64,000 bases of DNA. It comes from Limonium bicolor. Taxonomy: Eukaryota > Streptophyta > Magnoliopsida > Caryophyllales > Plumbaginaceae. Where the stretch lies: positions 140,918,982 to 140,982,981 of the forward strand of contig CM041781.1 of NCBI GenBank assembly GCA_023374045.1. Direction: 5' to 3'. The position numbers were made by a program, and so were the translations under genes. This document shows positions 11,488 to 23,595 of the stretch, piece by piece (the first letter of the stretch is position 1; each line of letters begins with the position of its first letter). The notes under the pieces are model-generated. The model worked only from the letters and a program-made list of their open reading frames with translations. It was not told the origin of the DNA and searched no databases.

Positions 11488-11895
11488 GAGCATCCACAAT
11501 GGTTATAAGGTTCTTAACCGATTCCTAGGTGCCATGTCACCAATTTTTTTTATTGCCTAAGCAACTCCATTCATTTGTTCATCCCTACAACAAGCAACAA
11601 GAAAGTTCCTTAACCTTCTCACTCCTCCCACTATTTTTTAATGTATTAATATTAAATGATATGTGGTTGAGAGTATATGGGAAACTGGGAATTGTAAAGC
11701 TATTTTGGAAAGCAGTAAATATTTTTTATTGGATGTGTCTGATGATACAAAGATACAACCAATCAATTTACTTTTCCATACGTTGCTTAAATAAGGAACG
11801 GTGAAAGAGAAATTGTGTGGATTGCACACCACTGCAAATCTTTTTTAATTGATTAAAAACAAATATGGGTGGAGTCCACACCATTTTGGATGCCC
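11488..11895. mobile_element. PIF/Harbinger-like MITE, TSD TTA
   Basis: The ends GAGCATCCACAATGG and, inverted, GGGCATCCAAAATGG (13 of 15 match) are flanked by TTA on each side (11485-11487 and 11896-11898), the usual PIF/Harbinger trinucleotide duplication. The 408-bp interior lacks a gene. Confidence 0.65.
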
Positions 11896-12060
11896 TTATA
11901 TCTTTATTAATTTGAAAAACAAGATAGGATATCAAAAATAGACAATTTTTTCAAAACAAATATAAAAAAATTAAAATATTAAGAATATAAATTTACCTTT
12001 TTTACAGAGCAATGTTTGGTTACACCTCAACCGTGCAATTTTAATATTGGTGCGTTTGTG

Positions 12061-12560
12061 NNNNNNNNNNNNNNNNNNNNNNNNNNNNNNNNNNNNNNNN
12101 NNNNNNNNNNNNNNNNNNNNNNNNNNNNNNNNNNNNNNNNNNNNNNNNNNNNNNNNNNNNNNNNNNNNNNNNNNNNNNNNNNNNNNNNNNNNNNNNNNNN
12201 NNNNNNNNNNNNNNNNNNNNNNNNNNNNNNNNNNNNNNNNNNNNNNNNNNNNNNNNNNNNNNNNNNNNNNNNNNNNNNNNNNNNNNNNNNNNNNNNNNNN
12301 NNNNNNNNNNNNNNNNNNNNNNNNNNNNNNNNNNNNNNNNNNNNNNNNNNNNNNNNNNNNNNNNNNNNNNNNNNNNNNNNNNNNNNNNNNNNNNNNNNNN
12401 NNNNNNNNNNNNNNNNNNNNNNNNNNNNNNNNNNNNNNNNNNNNNNNNNNNNNNNNNNNNNNNNNNNNNNNNNNNNNNNNNNNNNNNNNNNNNNNNNNNN
12501 NNNNNNNNNNNNNNNNNNNNNNNNNNNNNNNNNNNNNNNNNNNNNNNNNNNNNNNNNNNN
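12061..12560. other. Assembly gap, 500 N
   Basis: Exactly 500 N, a placeholder of arbitrary length. It hides the far end of the minus-strand long-LTR element to its right; sequence types differ across it. Confidence 1.
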
Positions 12561-15500
12561 CCCCCAAAGTATCACACAGTCGCTATGAGAAGAGCGCTGG
12601 ATACTTGGCTCTCATGGAGTTCTCCAACTCCCATGTGGCCTTTTCGCCTCATGGTTCGACCAACGGAATTTATCCCTTTTAATGGTCTTGTTCCTGGTCT
12701 CCCTTGTTTCCGTGTTGAGACTTCGGAGTGGAGTTTTCGCATATCTGAGGACGGGTCAATCTCTCGTCACTTGGCTCTAAAAGAAAACTATGAGAAGGGT
12801 GAGGCGCATACTCTATTCAGTCAAAGGTGTGGAGTACTTTGCGCCTCCTTCAAATACGTTCCATTGGGCCCACTCGTTCCGTAATGAGGTGTAGACCCAC
12901 GTATATAGGGCTTGGTTTGCCCTTTTTTGTTCTTAAGGACATATTATAGATGGTTTATTCGCAGGAAGTTATTGCTGACCTCATTCCGACATGACAGTGT
13001 CATTCTCGATCTTCTCTTAATTTGGAAACGAAGGTATCTTAATCGGTGCAGTATCATTAATTGTAAATGCTCACGACTAGGTCTAAGTCGTGTCCAGACG
13101 TTCTCGATGGCTAGTGCGAAATATCTTTTGAACTATTATTATTTCACTCCTTGGTTTCTAGCTGAGGTAAAGTATGACATTGACTATCGTTTGTTATTAG
13201 TGTTCTTTGCATTAGTCTCTGAAGTTTGGATGTATTAACTTATAAACCCACGAAGGTAGTTCTTGTCATTTTGTGGTTCGGGTTGTTTGTTCTGGAGTAA
13301 TACCTTAATTGTAATATTTGTTATATACTTCATTTGTTGTATATCATATTCTTCGTATATTAGTCTCATGCCCATACTTATATGTTTTACCCTGCTTTTG
13401 CTAGGGAATCATTGCTGTGTTTATATTGAGCCTTGTGTATTTCGACATCCCGTATGGGTATGTTCCTTGGTAATTGAGACACTTTTCCTCTGGTATATTT
13501 TATATCCTTTCTATCTTTCCATGTTATTTAATAAGAGTATGATTGCGCATTTGTGAATTCGTGTGTGGGTTTTAACAATGAATCCCATATTTATTTTTGA
13601 GTCTGTTCTCTGACGGTCTAGGCTGTTTGTATAGCCAGCCCACGATTGTCTCTCATCATTTGAGTCCTCTACGAGTTTCACTCGTCTGGTCTTTGCCAAT
13701 GTATTTATTCTAAAGATTGTTTGTAATGATTGCTCCTGTGCGCACCATGTTTCAATCGGTCCGACCATTAAGTTATTGTGACAATTGCTGCTAGCTTGCC
13801 TTTCTTTTATGTATATTGTGTGTACTTATGTTCAGCCCCTTTGTGGGTGAAGATGTATCGTTCCCCTTTTATTTGGGCATACAAGATTGTTACCTCATTT
13901 GTATTATTTGTGCTCTCTGTTGGAGAGTAGTTCGTTTGTGTCCCTCTTGCGGGTGGCGATGGTTACCACTGCATATGTTCCTTTGGATGCTAAGAATTAT
14001 GTTAGTATAATTAGTTATTGAACTTTATGAGAGTTTTAGTTATGCCTATTCGCCCATTTAATGGGCTTTCATGGCTGTCATCAGGTTGTCTATCAACTCT
14101 CTTCTCTTTCGAGAGGTTTCCATTTTATGTTATTGTGTATTAACCATTCCTTGTGGGGTTACGACGTAGTCATGTTCTATTCAAGGTTTTTGGTACTTCT
14201 AATCGTTGGCCCAATTAGAACTCTCTTCGTTAATGTACTCTAGGTAATTAGTTGTACTAGTCTGGGTTTGCGTCACTGATCTTGGCATGGAGTTGACTAC
14301 TTCTTACGTTTCCTACACTACTTGTCTACATGTATGGGGTATCCTACTGACACATTGCTACTTACTCGACTAACTCATAATTGAGTCTGTCAAGCCCACA
14401 AGCTCCTGTGGAGTGCGGTCGTCCCATACCTCATTTTGTACCCTCATAGTGTCCGTCACGTGTTCGTTAAGTATTCTGTTGTCAATCTCCCTTTTTAATT
14501 CATGTCGGGGGTATCCCGAGGAAATTTCTTCGGTTCCCTGGGTTCCCAGCCCAATGGTATGATTATGTATCTCTCATTTAACAGGTGTTTGCGTTATCTC
14601 GCCCTAATGGTGAAGTTTGCCTTTGAGTGGCACAAGGTGGTATTTCTCCTATGTTATTGGTTTCGATATTGACATAAGTTCACTGATGCTTTCAAGGTAT
14701 TTACTACCTTTTGTATTGATAAGTTATTGTTTTATTTCTTAGCAAGTCCTTCGTTGGAGTTACTGGTCTGTTGATTCTAATTACTGTTAGGTGGTTACTA
14801 TGCGTGCGGTTTAGCGATTGTTCATTGTTCATTAGTTAGTAGATTATGCACGTAATTCTCAGTGCGTATTATAGTTCTTCGAACTTGCCCTATGGTGAAC
14901 GTCATTTGGTGTAATTCCCGAGCTTCATGGTGGAGATTTGTGTTTTCTTCTTTTTATGAAAGTCTCTAATGTGGCCTGGTTTTAACCCATTTTCATTAAT
15001 TTTCATGTCATTTTTAAATGTTACTGTTCAATTGGTATACATTGGAAGGTAGTCAGAGGCGGTAATTTCGCTCTCTTAGACTTGTTTTTTCTCATGGTAT
15101 ATTGAGTACCTTTATTCGAACTTGTGTTGTTTAGACTTAGTGTCTTGCATCGCCGTTTAGGCTGTTTATCATTGTTTAACTCATATAGTCATTTCCCTGA
15201 CAGTCGCTATGTATGACACGTCTTAAACACGCATTCCCTCTTTGTTACCTATTGTTTGGCGGGACGCCAATGGCGGTAGCCATTCCCTTTTTATTTGAAA
15301 CCCTCATTCAATGATCGGTGTGATAAAATGAATTAATAGTGTATAGTTGTAACTTGACATTTGCTCGTCTCTTGTCAAATATGGTATTCCCTGATATGGT
15401 TAATGCCTTGGGAGGTAATTATTTAGGTGTTCAACTCTAATTCGCATTTAAGGTTGCGATCGTTTTAAGTATTAATTGCGTTGTAATGTAACATTTTCAA

Positions 15501-16099
15501 TGTTGGTCCTACTAAGGACTAGTATATTCTTTTCTTCTTCCAATATTTATTACGTATTGGCGTATGCCTTTATGGTGTATTATTGCCCTAATTGTCATGT
15601 GATTATGTTCCATCACCATTCTTCATATGAATATATTCGGGGGTGAACTGTTATTTACAAACATTCGGACTTGGTGCTTTACTTGTTAGGTTGTATGAGT
15701 TTTAGCTGCTTGCAGCTGGCATACTTCAGTTCCTCGTTTGTTCCTAATGTGATTACTTGTGGCCACTTGTAGAGAGTTTCAGGAATCATCCGACCCTGAT
15801 GTGATCAGTATCAGTGTTGAACTATCCTTCCACCCCAATTTATGTTCAGTTTCCCTTGACCTGTACCGGATCAAGTTCCACCTCCCACGTCAATTTCAAA
15901 CCATTGAATAATTATCTAGTATGTTGTGGTGGTTGTCTCATAAGCTGATGTTATTGATTCATTATTGTTTGAGGGGTGTAGTTTGTTATGGGCTGGAGTA
16001 TGCCCTTTAGTGGTAATGTTCGGACTCGTCGGGTCCTCCTATGGTAGCAGTTTTCGTATTCTAAGGGTTTCGTGACCCTATGGTGACAAGTTGTAGTTA

Positions 16100-16455
16100 T
16101 AGAATTTGAACTATAATTGCATGAATATTTAGTGATTACCGGTAGTCATGACCTACACGGTCTTGTAGAATCCAATCCTACTGCCGTTATCCATGTAGTT
16201 ACAGTTGCAATCATAGTTACAGTTATAGTTATAATTACAGTTGTAGTGGTAGCAGTGGTTACAGTTATGAGATTCGTACTGAAGTTGTATGAATGTTTGG
16301 TGATTAGCGGTAGACATGGCGTTGTGCTTGTGGTTTACACGGTCTGTAGTATTCAGTTGTATTTGCCATTATAGTTATAGTTGTGATTGCAGTCATAATT
16401 ATAGCCATAATTGTAACCATAATTGTAGCCATCATTGTAGCCACAATTATAGCAC
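16100..16455. repeat. Tandem duplication and ATAGTTACAGTTG-type minisatellite
   Basis: Two diverged copies of a segment of about 170 bp (from about 16100 and about 16265) each end in degenerate 6-bp and 12-bp repeats such as TAGTTACAGTTA and TAATTGTAGCCA. It lies in the internal domain of the A1 element. Confidence 0.6.
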
Positions 16456-16471
16456 TTGCTGGAGCAAGTGC
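16452..16471. other. Palindrome GCACTTGC..GCAAGTGC in element A1
   Basis: An 8-bp perfect stem with a 4-base loop TGGA. The related element at 30194-30213 keeps the same stem and closes it into a perfect 20-bp palindrome. A diverged second hairpin-like phrase (GCGCTTGC..AAAGCGCG) follows at about 16510. Confidence 0.6.
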
Positions 16472-17692
16472 GCGAGGTAAACGAAATTGTGAGTATAGTA
16501 TTGGTTAAAGCGCTTGCTGTAGAAAGCGCGCCAGGCAGGTTGAGTCATCAGTTTCCAGTATTTTTTTGTTCACTGACGCTTCGGTCGTTTGAGTATGGTT
16601 TAGACGATTTGTCTTGAAAAGGGTAGTATTGGAGTTATTTTGGTTCGCTAAGGTAGGGTAAGTTTTCTAAGGTAATTCTATTTCTAGGTTCTTTGAGTTA
16701 GGCTATTTCTGAGTTTTGTTGAAAACTCCCTCATGGTAGGAGGAGGTTCCTGACGCATGTTCATGCAGTCAATGTATTAAGTTAAGGATGTGCGGTTTCC
16801 TAGATCGCGTTGTGTACTAGTACCAGCGTCTAAGGTTCCCACAAAATTCGGGGTATTCTGCCCCTGGTGACTCTTTCCCCCTTCTAGTAGCTCGTATCGG
16901 CTGGGGTATGCTCTGCGTGGCTACCTCGTGGTGCTTCGGGTTCAGCAAATGGAGTACTCTAGTTATCCTTGGTACGACATTCCTTTCCTTGAGCGTTATG
17001 TTATAGTAATCTTAGGAGTTTCACTCGTAAGCTCATATGGTTATTGTGATTGGACAGGTTTAACTGGGCCTTCTAGGTCGTATCCGGCTGAAGCTATTCC
17101 CATTCTGGGAGAGACTTCTATGCAGTCCTTGGTTCCGTGTGTTATGCATTTTGGTAGTCGTCTAGAACTCGTTCTTCTAGTCTCTGATCTTCAGGTGCAC
17201 CCGTGCGTGCTTTCCTTGGGTTAACTGGGCAGGGTTCGGTGTCTAATTATAAACTGACTTGATCGTCCTATGGATTATTGATCTTCTGAATAGAAGGGTT
17301 TCTTATGTCTCCTTGGCGCCATCCATTATGTTGTCTCCATGGGTGATACTCGAGATGTGGGCAGCGGCGGGTGGGGTACCACTGCTATTCCCCGGGATGT
17401 TCTTCCATCAAGCTAGTGCGGCACCTGCCGTCTCAACGTTATTCGGGGTTACAGGACCTCCATCACCCGCTACATGCCTCTTCTCGACACCCGTAATATG
17501 CTATGTCATATTATTACTCAGTAGTTTACCATATAGAAATCAATAACACCGATATGCCATTAAGGCTAATATTGTTACGCATTTAGCGTCGCTAAAACAC
17601 TGGTTCGTTTAGGACCAGACAGTTCGTACCTCACAAACGTTTCTCGTATTTCCCAAGTCCTATGCTCACTGTCTAAATCCTAGTATCTCGTC

Positions 17693-17720
17693 ATCAGAGC
17701 GGTACTCCGCTCTGATACCA
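17693..17720 (-). promoter_or_regulatory. Primer binding site (tRNA-iMet) in a palindrome, element A1
   Basis: On the minus strand TGGTATCAGAGC (17720-17709) follows the LTR end TGTTACA after a short spacer. It matches the plant initiator tRNA-Met 3' end used by many gypsy elements. ATCAGAGCGG and CCGCTCTGAT (17693-17716) form a 10-bp stem around a 4-base loop, so much of the primer site is also one arm of a hairpin. Confidence 0.85.
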
Positions 17721-17724
17721 CTTT

Positions 17725-20700
17725 TGTAACACCCCACTCGCTAATCTCGTAATAATCACTCTCGTATAATCACTCACGTAGCATAATTAGAGACGTCTCA
17801 CAACGGAAGTTAAACTACATTAATCCTCACTTGGGTGTCACATGCCATTACTCGCCCATGCGAGTAAAGAAGCATAACCGTAATCTAACAATGAACAACA
17901 ACAACTAACCGCAGTGATGAACGAGATATTTATTACATTATCCTATATACAAACCAATACCTATGACAAGTGAGCATTTAAAGAGTTCCCAGAATTTCAA
18001 CGTGCTAACCGATTTAATATTAAACATGTGATAATAAAAGTCGAGGTAGTCTACCCATATTCCCGCACTCCGGCTTCACGTCCCGATCCACAACCTGAAA
18101 TGGGTTGGCCCCAAAAGGGGCTCAGCAAACTATATGCTGGTATGCCAAAGTGTAATCCTAGACCCTTTAGGTCACTTAGGTCAATTAGCCGTCTGAACAT
18201 GAGGTTGATTACATGCTGGTTCATTTTACAGTTTATATACAGCAGTAAATAACATGCATAAGCATACAGTAATCCATCAAAGTGACAATCCATACATTAC
18301 ATACAATCCACGACATACCAGATACCATGTTCTATAAACAGTCATGCAATGTACAGTAATCATTCATACAAACGCGTAGTTACTTCCATCGAGATGTTAG
18401 TAGTTTTTCCTTTAAATCATGTTAATCACCATTTAGTCTTACTCTCAATACCGTTGGGCGTCATGTTAGGACAACCCGGAAATAACCTTACTGGACAGTA
18501 GTCCTCCCGTACACACGAAGTGCTCGTTGCCAAGGATCACTCGATCCCGGGGCTTCCACTTGCCTAGTAAAGGCGTCCTTGAATGGCCGAAGCCGTGTGC
18601 CAAAGTCGGCACCCTGGTCCAACAGTCTATCTAGGCCCGTCGGAATATAGAGGGAGTCGGTCCGATACGGACGTTATACTCCGGTGATCACCAATGCGCA
18701 ACCAACTAGTCGAAACTAATTGGATTCCTATACCATGTACCATAACCAACACTCTCCAGTATGTGATTAATCCTTAATCAACTACCCTAAGTAAATTCTT
18801 AGGTCTAGGAAGAAGTCCTTATCATTTATTACTTTGAAGTCTTATGTACTTCCCTAGAAATAATCTAGGTTATAACCTTGTTCGAATATCACGCTCTAAA
18901 GACTGGGGATCCCGAGTCTCGTTCCTAAGTGTTTTACTTAGGTCAGTTAGGGATAAAGTTCCCGAATATTAGTATTCCAACCGCCATAAACAATCATAGT
19001 AATATTGTCCGAAGACATCGCGCACAATAATAAACGCTTACCAACCTTTTTAGTAATCCACACAATCATGCAAGCAAAACATATCGCTCTGGTCACATAG
19101 TCAATCAATACCCGAACCGAGGCTTCCCTCAGAGGTTCGGACCACACAATGAACATACCTTACACCGTTGAGCGCTCGCGTAGCAACCCCCGCGTAGCCT
19201 CTACCGTTCTCAATGATCGTATATCAACTCGTACGTCTGGTACATACATTGTTCTAATATCAGTATACAATCAAACTCACTTAACCATCCTACCATTTTA
19301 CCCTCCCGCTTTTACCCCTCCCGTAGCCAATCGATCTCTTGTTCAACTGAATGGTCGTTAATCTTAGGGTTATAGGTTTCAACTACTCGTCATAGTTTAC
19401 GAGTATGTATTTATTGCTACGACGTTAACACTTATTACTTGGAGGTTACGTTTACAATTTGTTTACGTATTGTCGGTTTGCATGCATGCGGGAAATAATG
19501 TTATGTGCACGCATGCATGACATTTAAACACAGGATACCTTACGTATATTTTGATACGGGCTTGCATGAATATTTAGCTGCATACACTTATGTACGTATA
19601 TACATTATAGTTGTAGATATACGTCATTTGTTTCACGCACCTTTTTACGTGTATGTAAAATGTTATACCACTGTATACGTTTATAGTACAGTTGTCGTTA
19701 TATTTACGTTTCTACTTGTAATAGCACAATTCCGTACTTTAGTGTAATATCATATTATATCATCCAAGACTTTATAATATATTATGTCCAAACTTTAAAA
19801 TTTCCTAATCAGCCCATAATTATTTTCGGTAATAACAATATTTCCCGCACATTTTGATTATTTATAAAATCACCCCATATATTATAATCATTACATTTCT
19901 AGTCTTATTAAGTTATAAACTTAGGTTTTCAAACATTATTACATACATATAATATGTATATAATTTTCGAATAGCATTAATATTTTCCAGAAATTCTTAT
20001 GTCATCCCACATGTTTTGATTGTTTACAAAACTATCCCATTTGTTATATTTATTTCCTTATTAACCTTATTACTTATAACCTAGGGTATTTAAACCTTAT
20101 AATATACATGTGCATTTATATGTATATATATACATTATCGGACAGTCCCACCATTTACCCCAAATCTATTTATCCATCCATACATTTCTTTTAATTACAC
20201 CATAACCTCTTTTTTTTGTGAACTTTCATTTTTTACACTTAAAACGTTATAATTACACTTTAACTATTTTAAATACCAAACTAACCCAATATTTCTCTTA
20301 ATTTTCAATCAACCCCACCTGTTCGGTTTTGTTGTATCTTAACCCAAAACTTTCATTATTTATACTTTGGCCCATATCTATTTTATAAACTTACAATTTA
20401 CTCTTAAAACTTTATATTATACACATTGATTTATCTAATCCCAAAACCAACCAATATTTTCTCCAAATTTCCGAACAGCCCAAAGGTTGTTCTAATTCCC
20501 ATTTCCACCCAAACTTTCGGTTACTTGCCAAGTGGCTCATAAGTTTTATAAAATGTTACATTTTAATACGTAAACTATATGTTATACTCCTTAATTAAAT
20601 AAATCACATCACTAACTCATAATTTACCCAAATCCACATACAGACCCTTAAGGTCATTTAAATTTCATTCCAGCCCCTAATCTTCCGGAATTTACATTAT

Positions 20701-23595
20701 ATACCCATAGGTTTTTAAATTGTTACACATTCGCACTTAAACCATATATTATAATCCTTAATTAATTCATCAAAACTAACCAAAAAGTCCTTTTAATTTC
20801 CAAACAGACCCCTAGGGTCCTAATATCTATTTTTCAACTCCCATATTTTTCGGTAATTACATAAACACCCGATTTCTTTTATAAAGGTTTTTTTTTACTT
20901 AATATTTCTTTAAAACCCAAAATAATTATTTCTATTATTTAACTTTGGTCAAACCTCAAAATATGCATAATTACATAGCCTAATTCCATGGCCTTAAAAA
21001 TAGCCTAATAATAATTTTTAAATGACATTAAAATGTCCTCAAAATTATATTATAGTTACGGTTTTGTATAAAATTTATTCTAATACCTTTTAAACATTTT
21101 CTTCCAATAATCACTTATAAAATAGCCATAAATAACCCATTAGCACTTAGTCTCCGTAATCAATTATTTAACCATTAATGTTCTACACATATTTCGAATT
21201 TAACTAGTATACATAACAACAACTACTCTCTCGGTTTGCACAATTATAATTAATTTCCTTAAAATATTCTCTTCCATTAATAACTCGTAAACTATACGTT
21301 AATAGGCTATTACCAATAAACCTCACTAATCAAATATTTATCTCTTAATTTCCTCCATGCATATAGGATCTAACAGCACATAAGCACCCATATATATAAT
21401 ACCCTCGGCACTGTTCTATTTACAAACCCATAATCCTAAAAAAAAAAACATCAAAATGTGGTTTAGGTGTTTTTACCTTGTTTTTGATCTCCTAGAATTT
21501 CTCCAACAGCCACACCACACCTTCCTGGGCTGTACATATGCATACACACGTATATAAATTTATTTGTACAAAATTTTTTTTTCCTTAAACCATCATTTAA
21601 CCCTTAAGGTTCTTAAGAGTATAAATACCTCTTTAAGCTTGATTTTCTCCTTGGTAATCTCCTCTACAGCTCACGGTTCTTTGAGTTATCAAAACCCATT
21701 CGGTTAATATGTATACACAAGAAATAAGGCTTAGTTAGTGATTATTCTGGCTAATTGTTTTAAGGGGTTTAAACATGCATTTTTTTTTTTACATAAAAAA
21801 AATAGCTCTTTTACCTTGTTATTTGGAGAGATTTTTGGTGCTGTTTCGGTCACCTACAACAAGGATAAGGCTTCAGTTTTTTTTTTTTATAGAAGAAAAG
21901 AAATGACAAAACGTGAGGCTAGAACAGCCATGAAAGAGTCACGTTTTTCCTTACCATTTAAGCTTTAAATGAGTCCCTCAAGTTCTTGGACAGTTCCAGC
22001 CAAGTTGAAGCCTTCCAAGTGAGGTTCTATGCCTTAGGAAAATGCAAGAAGAAAATCATGTAGGAATGGAGCTAATCAGAACCGTGAAAGAAGGAGGAGA
22101 AAAGAGGTTTTTGATATCATAAACATTGTCGGTAGAAGCTACAATCACCTCACCTTTTGGTCCGCTTCAACTGAACTCTCTAACAAGCCCCTCAGCAGAA
22201 AGAATCTTACAACAACGGCAAATGGAGTAAACACAGCGCCAGTTGAATTTGGCCCAGTTCTGTGGCCTGGAAGGTATCAAGGAATCCCGCCTGGTTGGGG
22301 TTCTGGAGCAGATAAAGAAGTACTGAGGATCGGAGCACCTGCTACAGGTGCTTTTCATGATTTTGTAAATGTAAGCTACAACCAAAACTTGAACAGAACA
22401 GAGGTTGCTGGTTTCGCGATTCAAGTGTTCAAAGCATCTCTAAATTACCTACCTTAACATTTTGCGCATGAACTGATCCCTGTGTCTATACCTTGTTTTT
22501 TTTTTTCCAGTCGCATATGGAAGAGGAGAAAAGCTCCTTGCTACTGTTCCGGTAATGAAACAAGAGGAGAAGGGAAGAGTTTGCACTGGTTTATTAGCTT
22601 GTCCTTGCTGCTGTCGTGGGACAAGAAAGAGAAGGACTACGTGTGAAATGAGAAGGGCAAGAGAGAAGAGAATACAAGCGCAATGCTGGAGTGAAGAGGA
22701 AGATTGTTTACCTGCTGAGTTTGAACGAGAAAGGGGGCTTAAGGTGATGATGTTGCCATAGGTAAATGATGAGAAGTGGTAGTAGTAGTCTAGCAATGAT
22801 GGAGCAGGAATTGATGAGAAAACAAGGCTGGAAAAACTGGTATGAACGGAATGAAGATGCAGCTGTGCTGACCAGTCTCTGTTGCTGTTTTCTTCCTTGC
22901 TGATGCTCCTCTGTACTACCGATAATGAAGCAGAGAAATGGCTGGTGGTTTCACTACCTTGTGGGGAAGGAAGTGTGTTGTAGTCTGTACACGGATGGAG
23001 GTGGTATTTCTGGTAAGTGAGGCTGGAACCGAGGAGAACAATGAAGAGGGGAAAAGCTGGTGTTTACAGGTTGCTTGTTTCTTACTGTTGAAACGATGTT
23101 ACTGGCGTGGGAAGAAAAGAGGGAGACTGACGTATAAGGATTAGAAGAAAGCTACTGCACTGGCCAGGCTGGCCTGAACCGAGAAAGCATGGGAGAAAGG
23201 AAAAAAAAATAAGACTTCTTGTACTTGGCTTGTACTTTAACATTTGTTTATGTTATCTAATTATGCATTGTGTCTATCTTTTCCAACATAATAAGCAACC
23301 GGCAACAGAGAGATTGGAGGGAGTTTTTGAAACTTTCCACTAGCTAGATTATAAAGTTAATTGTACATGTATATATATGTAACTATATATGATTATGTGT
23401 TATTAATTTTTTTAAAATTTTTTTTTTGGAGTTTATTTCTCCTTAATACTATTTTCTCTTGGTTAGAGATTAATGTATAATCTAATGTCCATTTTGGACT
23501 ATATATTTTTATACCGTAATATTTATAGCAATAATTGCTAATGATTTAGTTTAATCCTTATTAATTAAGGTAGTAATTATTCGGGGGGTATTTCA
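17725..23595 (-). mobile_element. 5' LTR of minus-strand element A1, about 5.9 kb
   Basis: On the minus strand it begins TGAAATACCCCCC (from 23595) and ends GGGGTGTTACA (17725), the same TG..CA termini as elements B and C. The PBS follows directly. It is unusually long and AT-rich (19400-21450 especially). The region 17725-19400 resembles, block by block, the U5-side half of the LTR at about 31650-33437 (for example the GGCTCAGCA phrases at about 18120 and 32000). At 23596 it abuts the interrupted LTR of another family, so A1 is probably inserted there. No coding region is supported; frames at 22167-22796 are incidental. Confidence 0.6.

Larger units (their letters stand above)
12561..17692 (-). 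mobile_element. Internal domain of a minus-strand long-LTR element (A1), no gag or pol seen (LARD-like)
   Basis: This lies directly downstream, on the minus strand, of the primer site at 17709-17720, so it should be the internal domain of the element whose LTR is 17725-23595. Reading both strands I find no protease, RT, RNase H or integrase motif, only short frames. It shares colinear blocks with 27438-30960: about 14310-14440 with about 29520-29650, the palindrome at 16452-16471 with 30194-30213, and the primer-site palindrome. Long LTRs with a conserved non-coding interior fit the LARD class of non-autonomous elements. A very decayed coding element is the alternative. The 3' LTR is not present, presumably lost in the gap. 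Confidence 0.55.

Noticed and set aside
12016..12682. Frames of 180-210 codons across the first N gap
   Set aside because: They consist almost wholly of unknown bases; no coding evidence at either side.
12585..14243. Series of 60-108-codon plus-strand frames right of the first gap
   Set aside because: They show no family resemblance, overlap the minus-strand element interior and have no consistent coding signal.
22167..22796. Minus-strand frames of 85 and 115 codons
   Set aside because: They lie in the A1 LTR with no recognisable domain.
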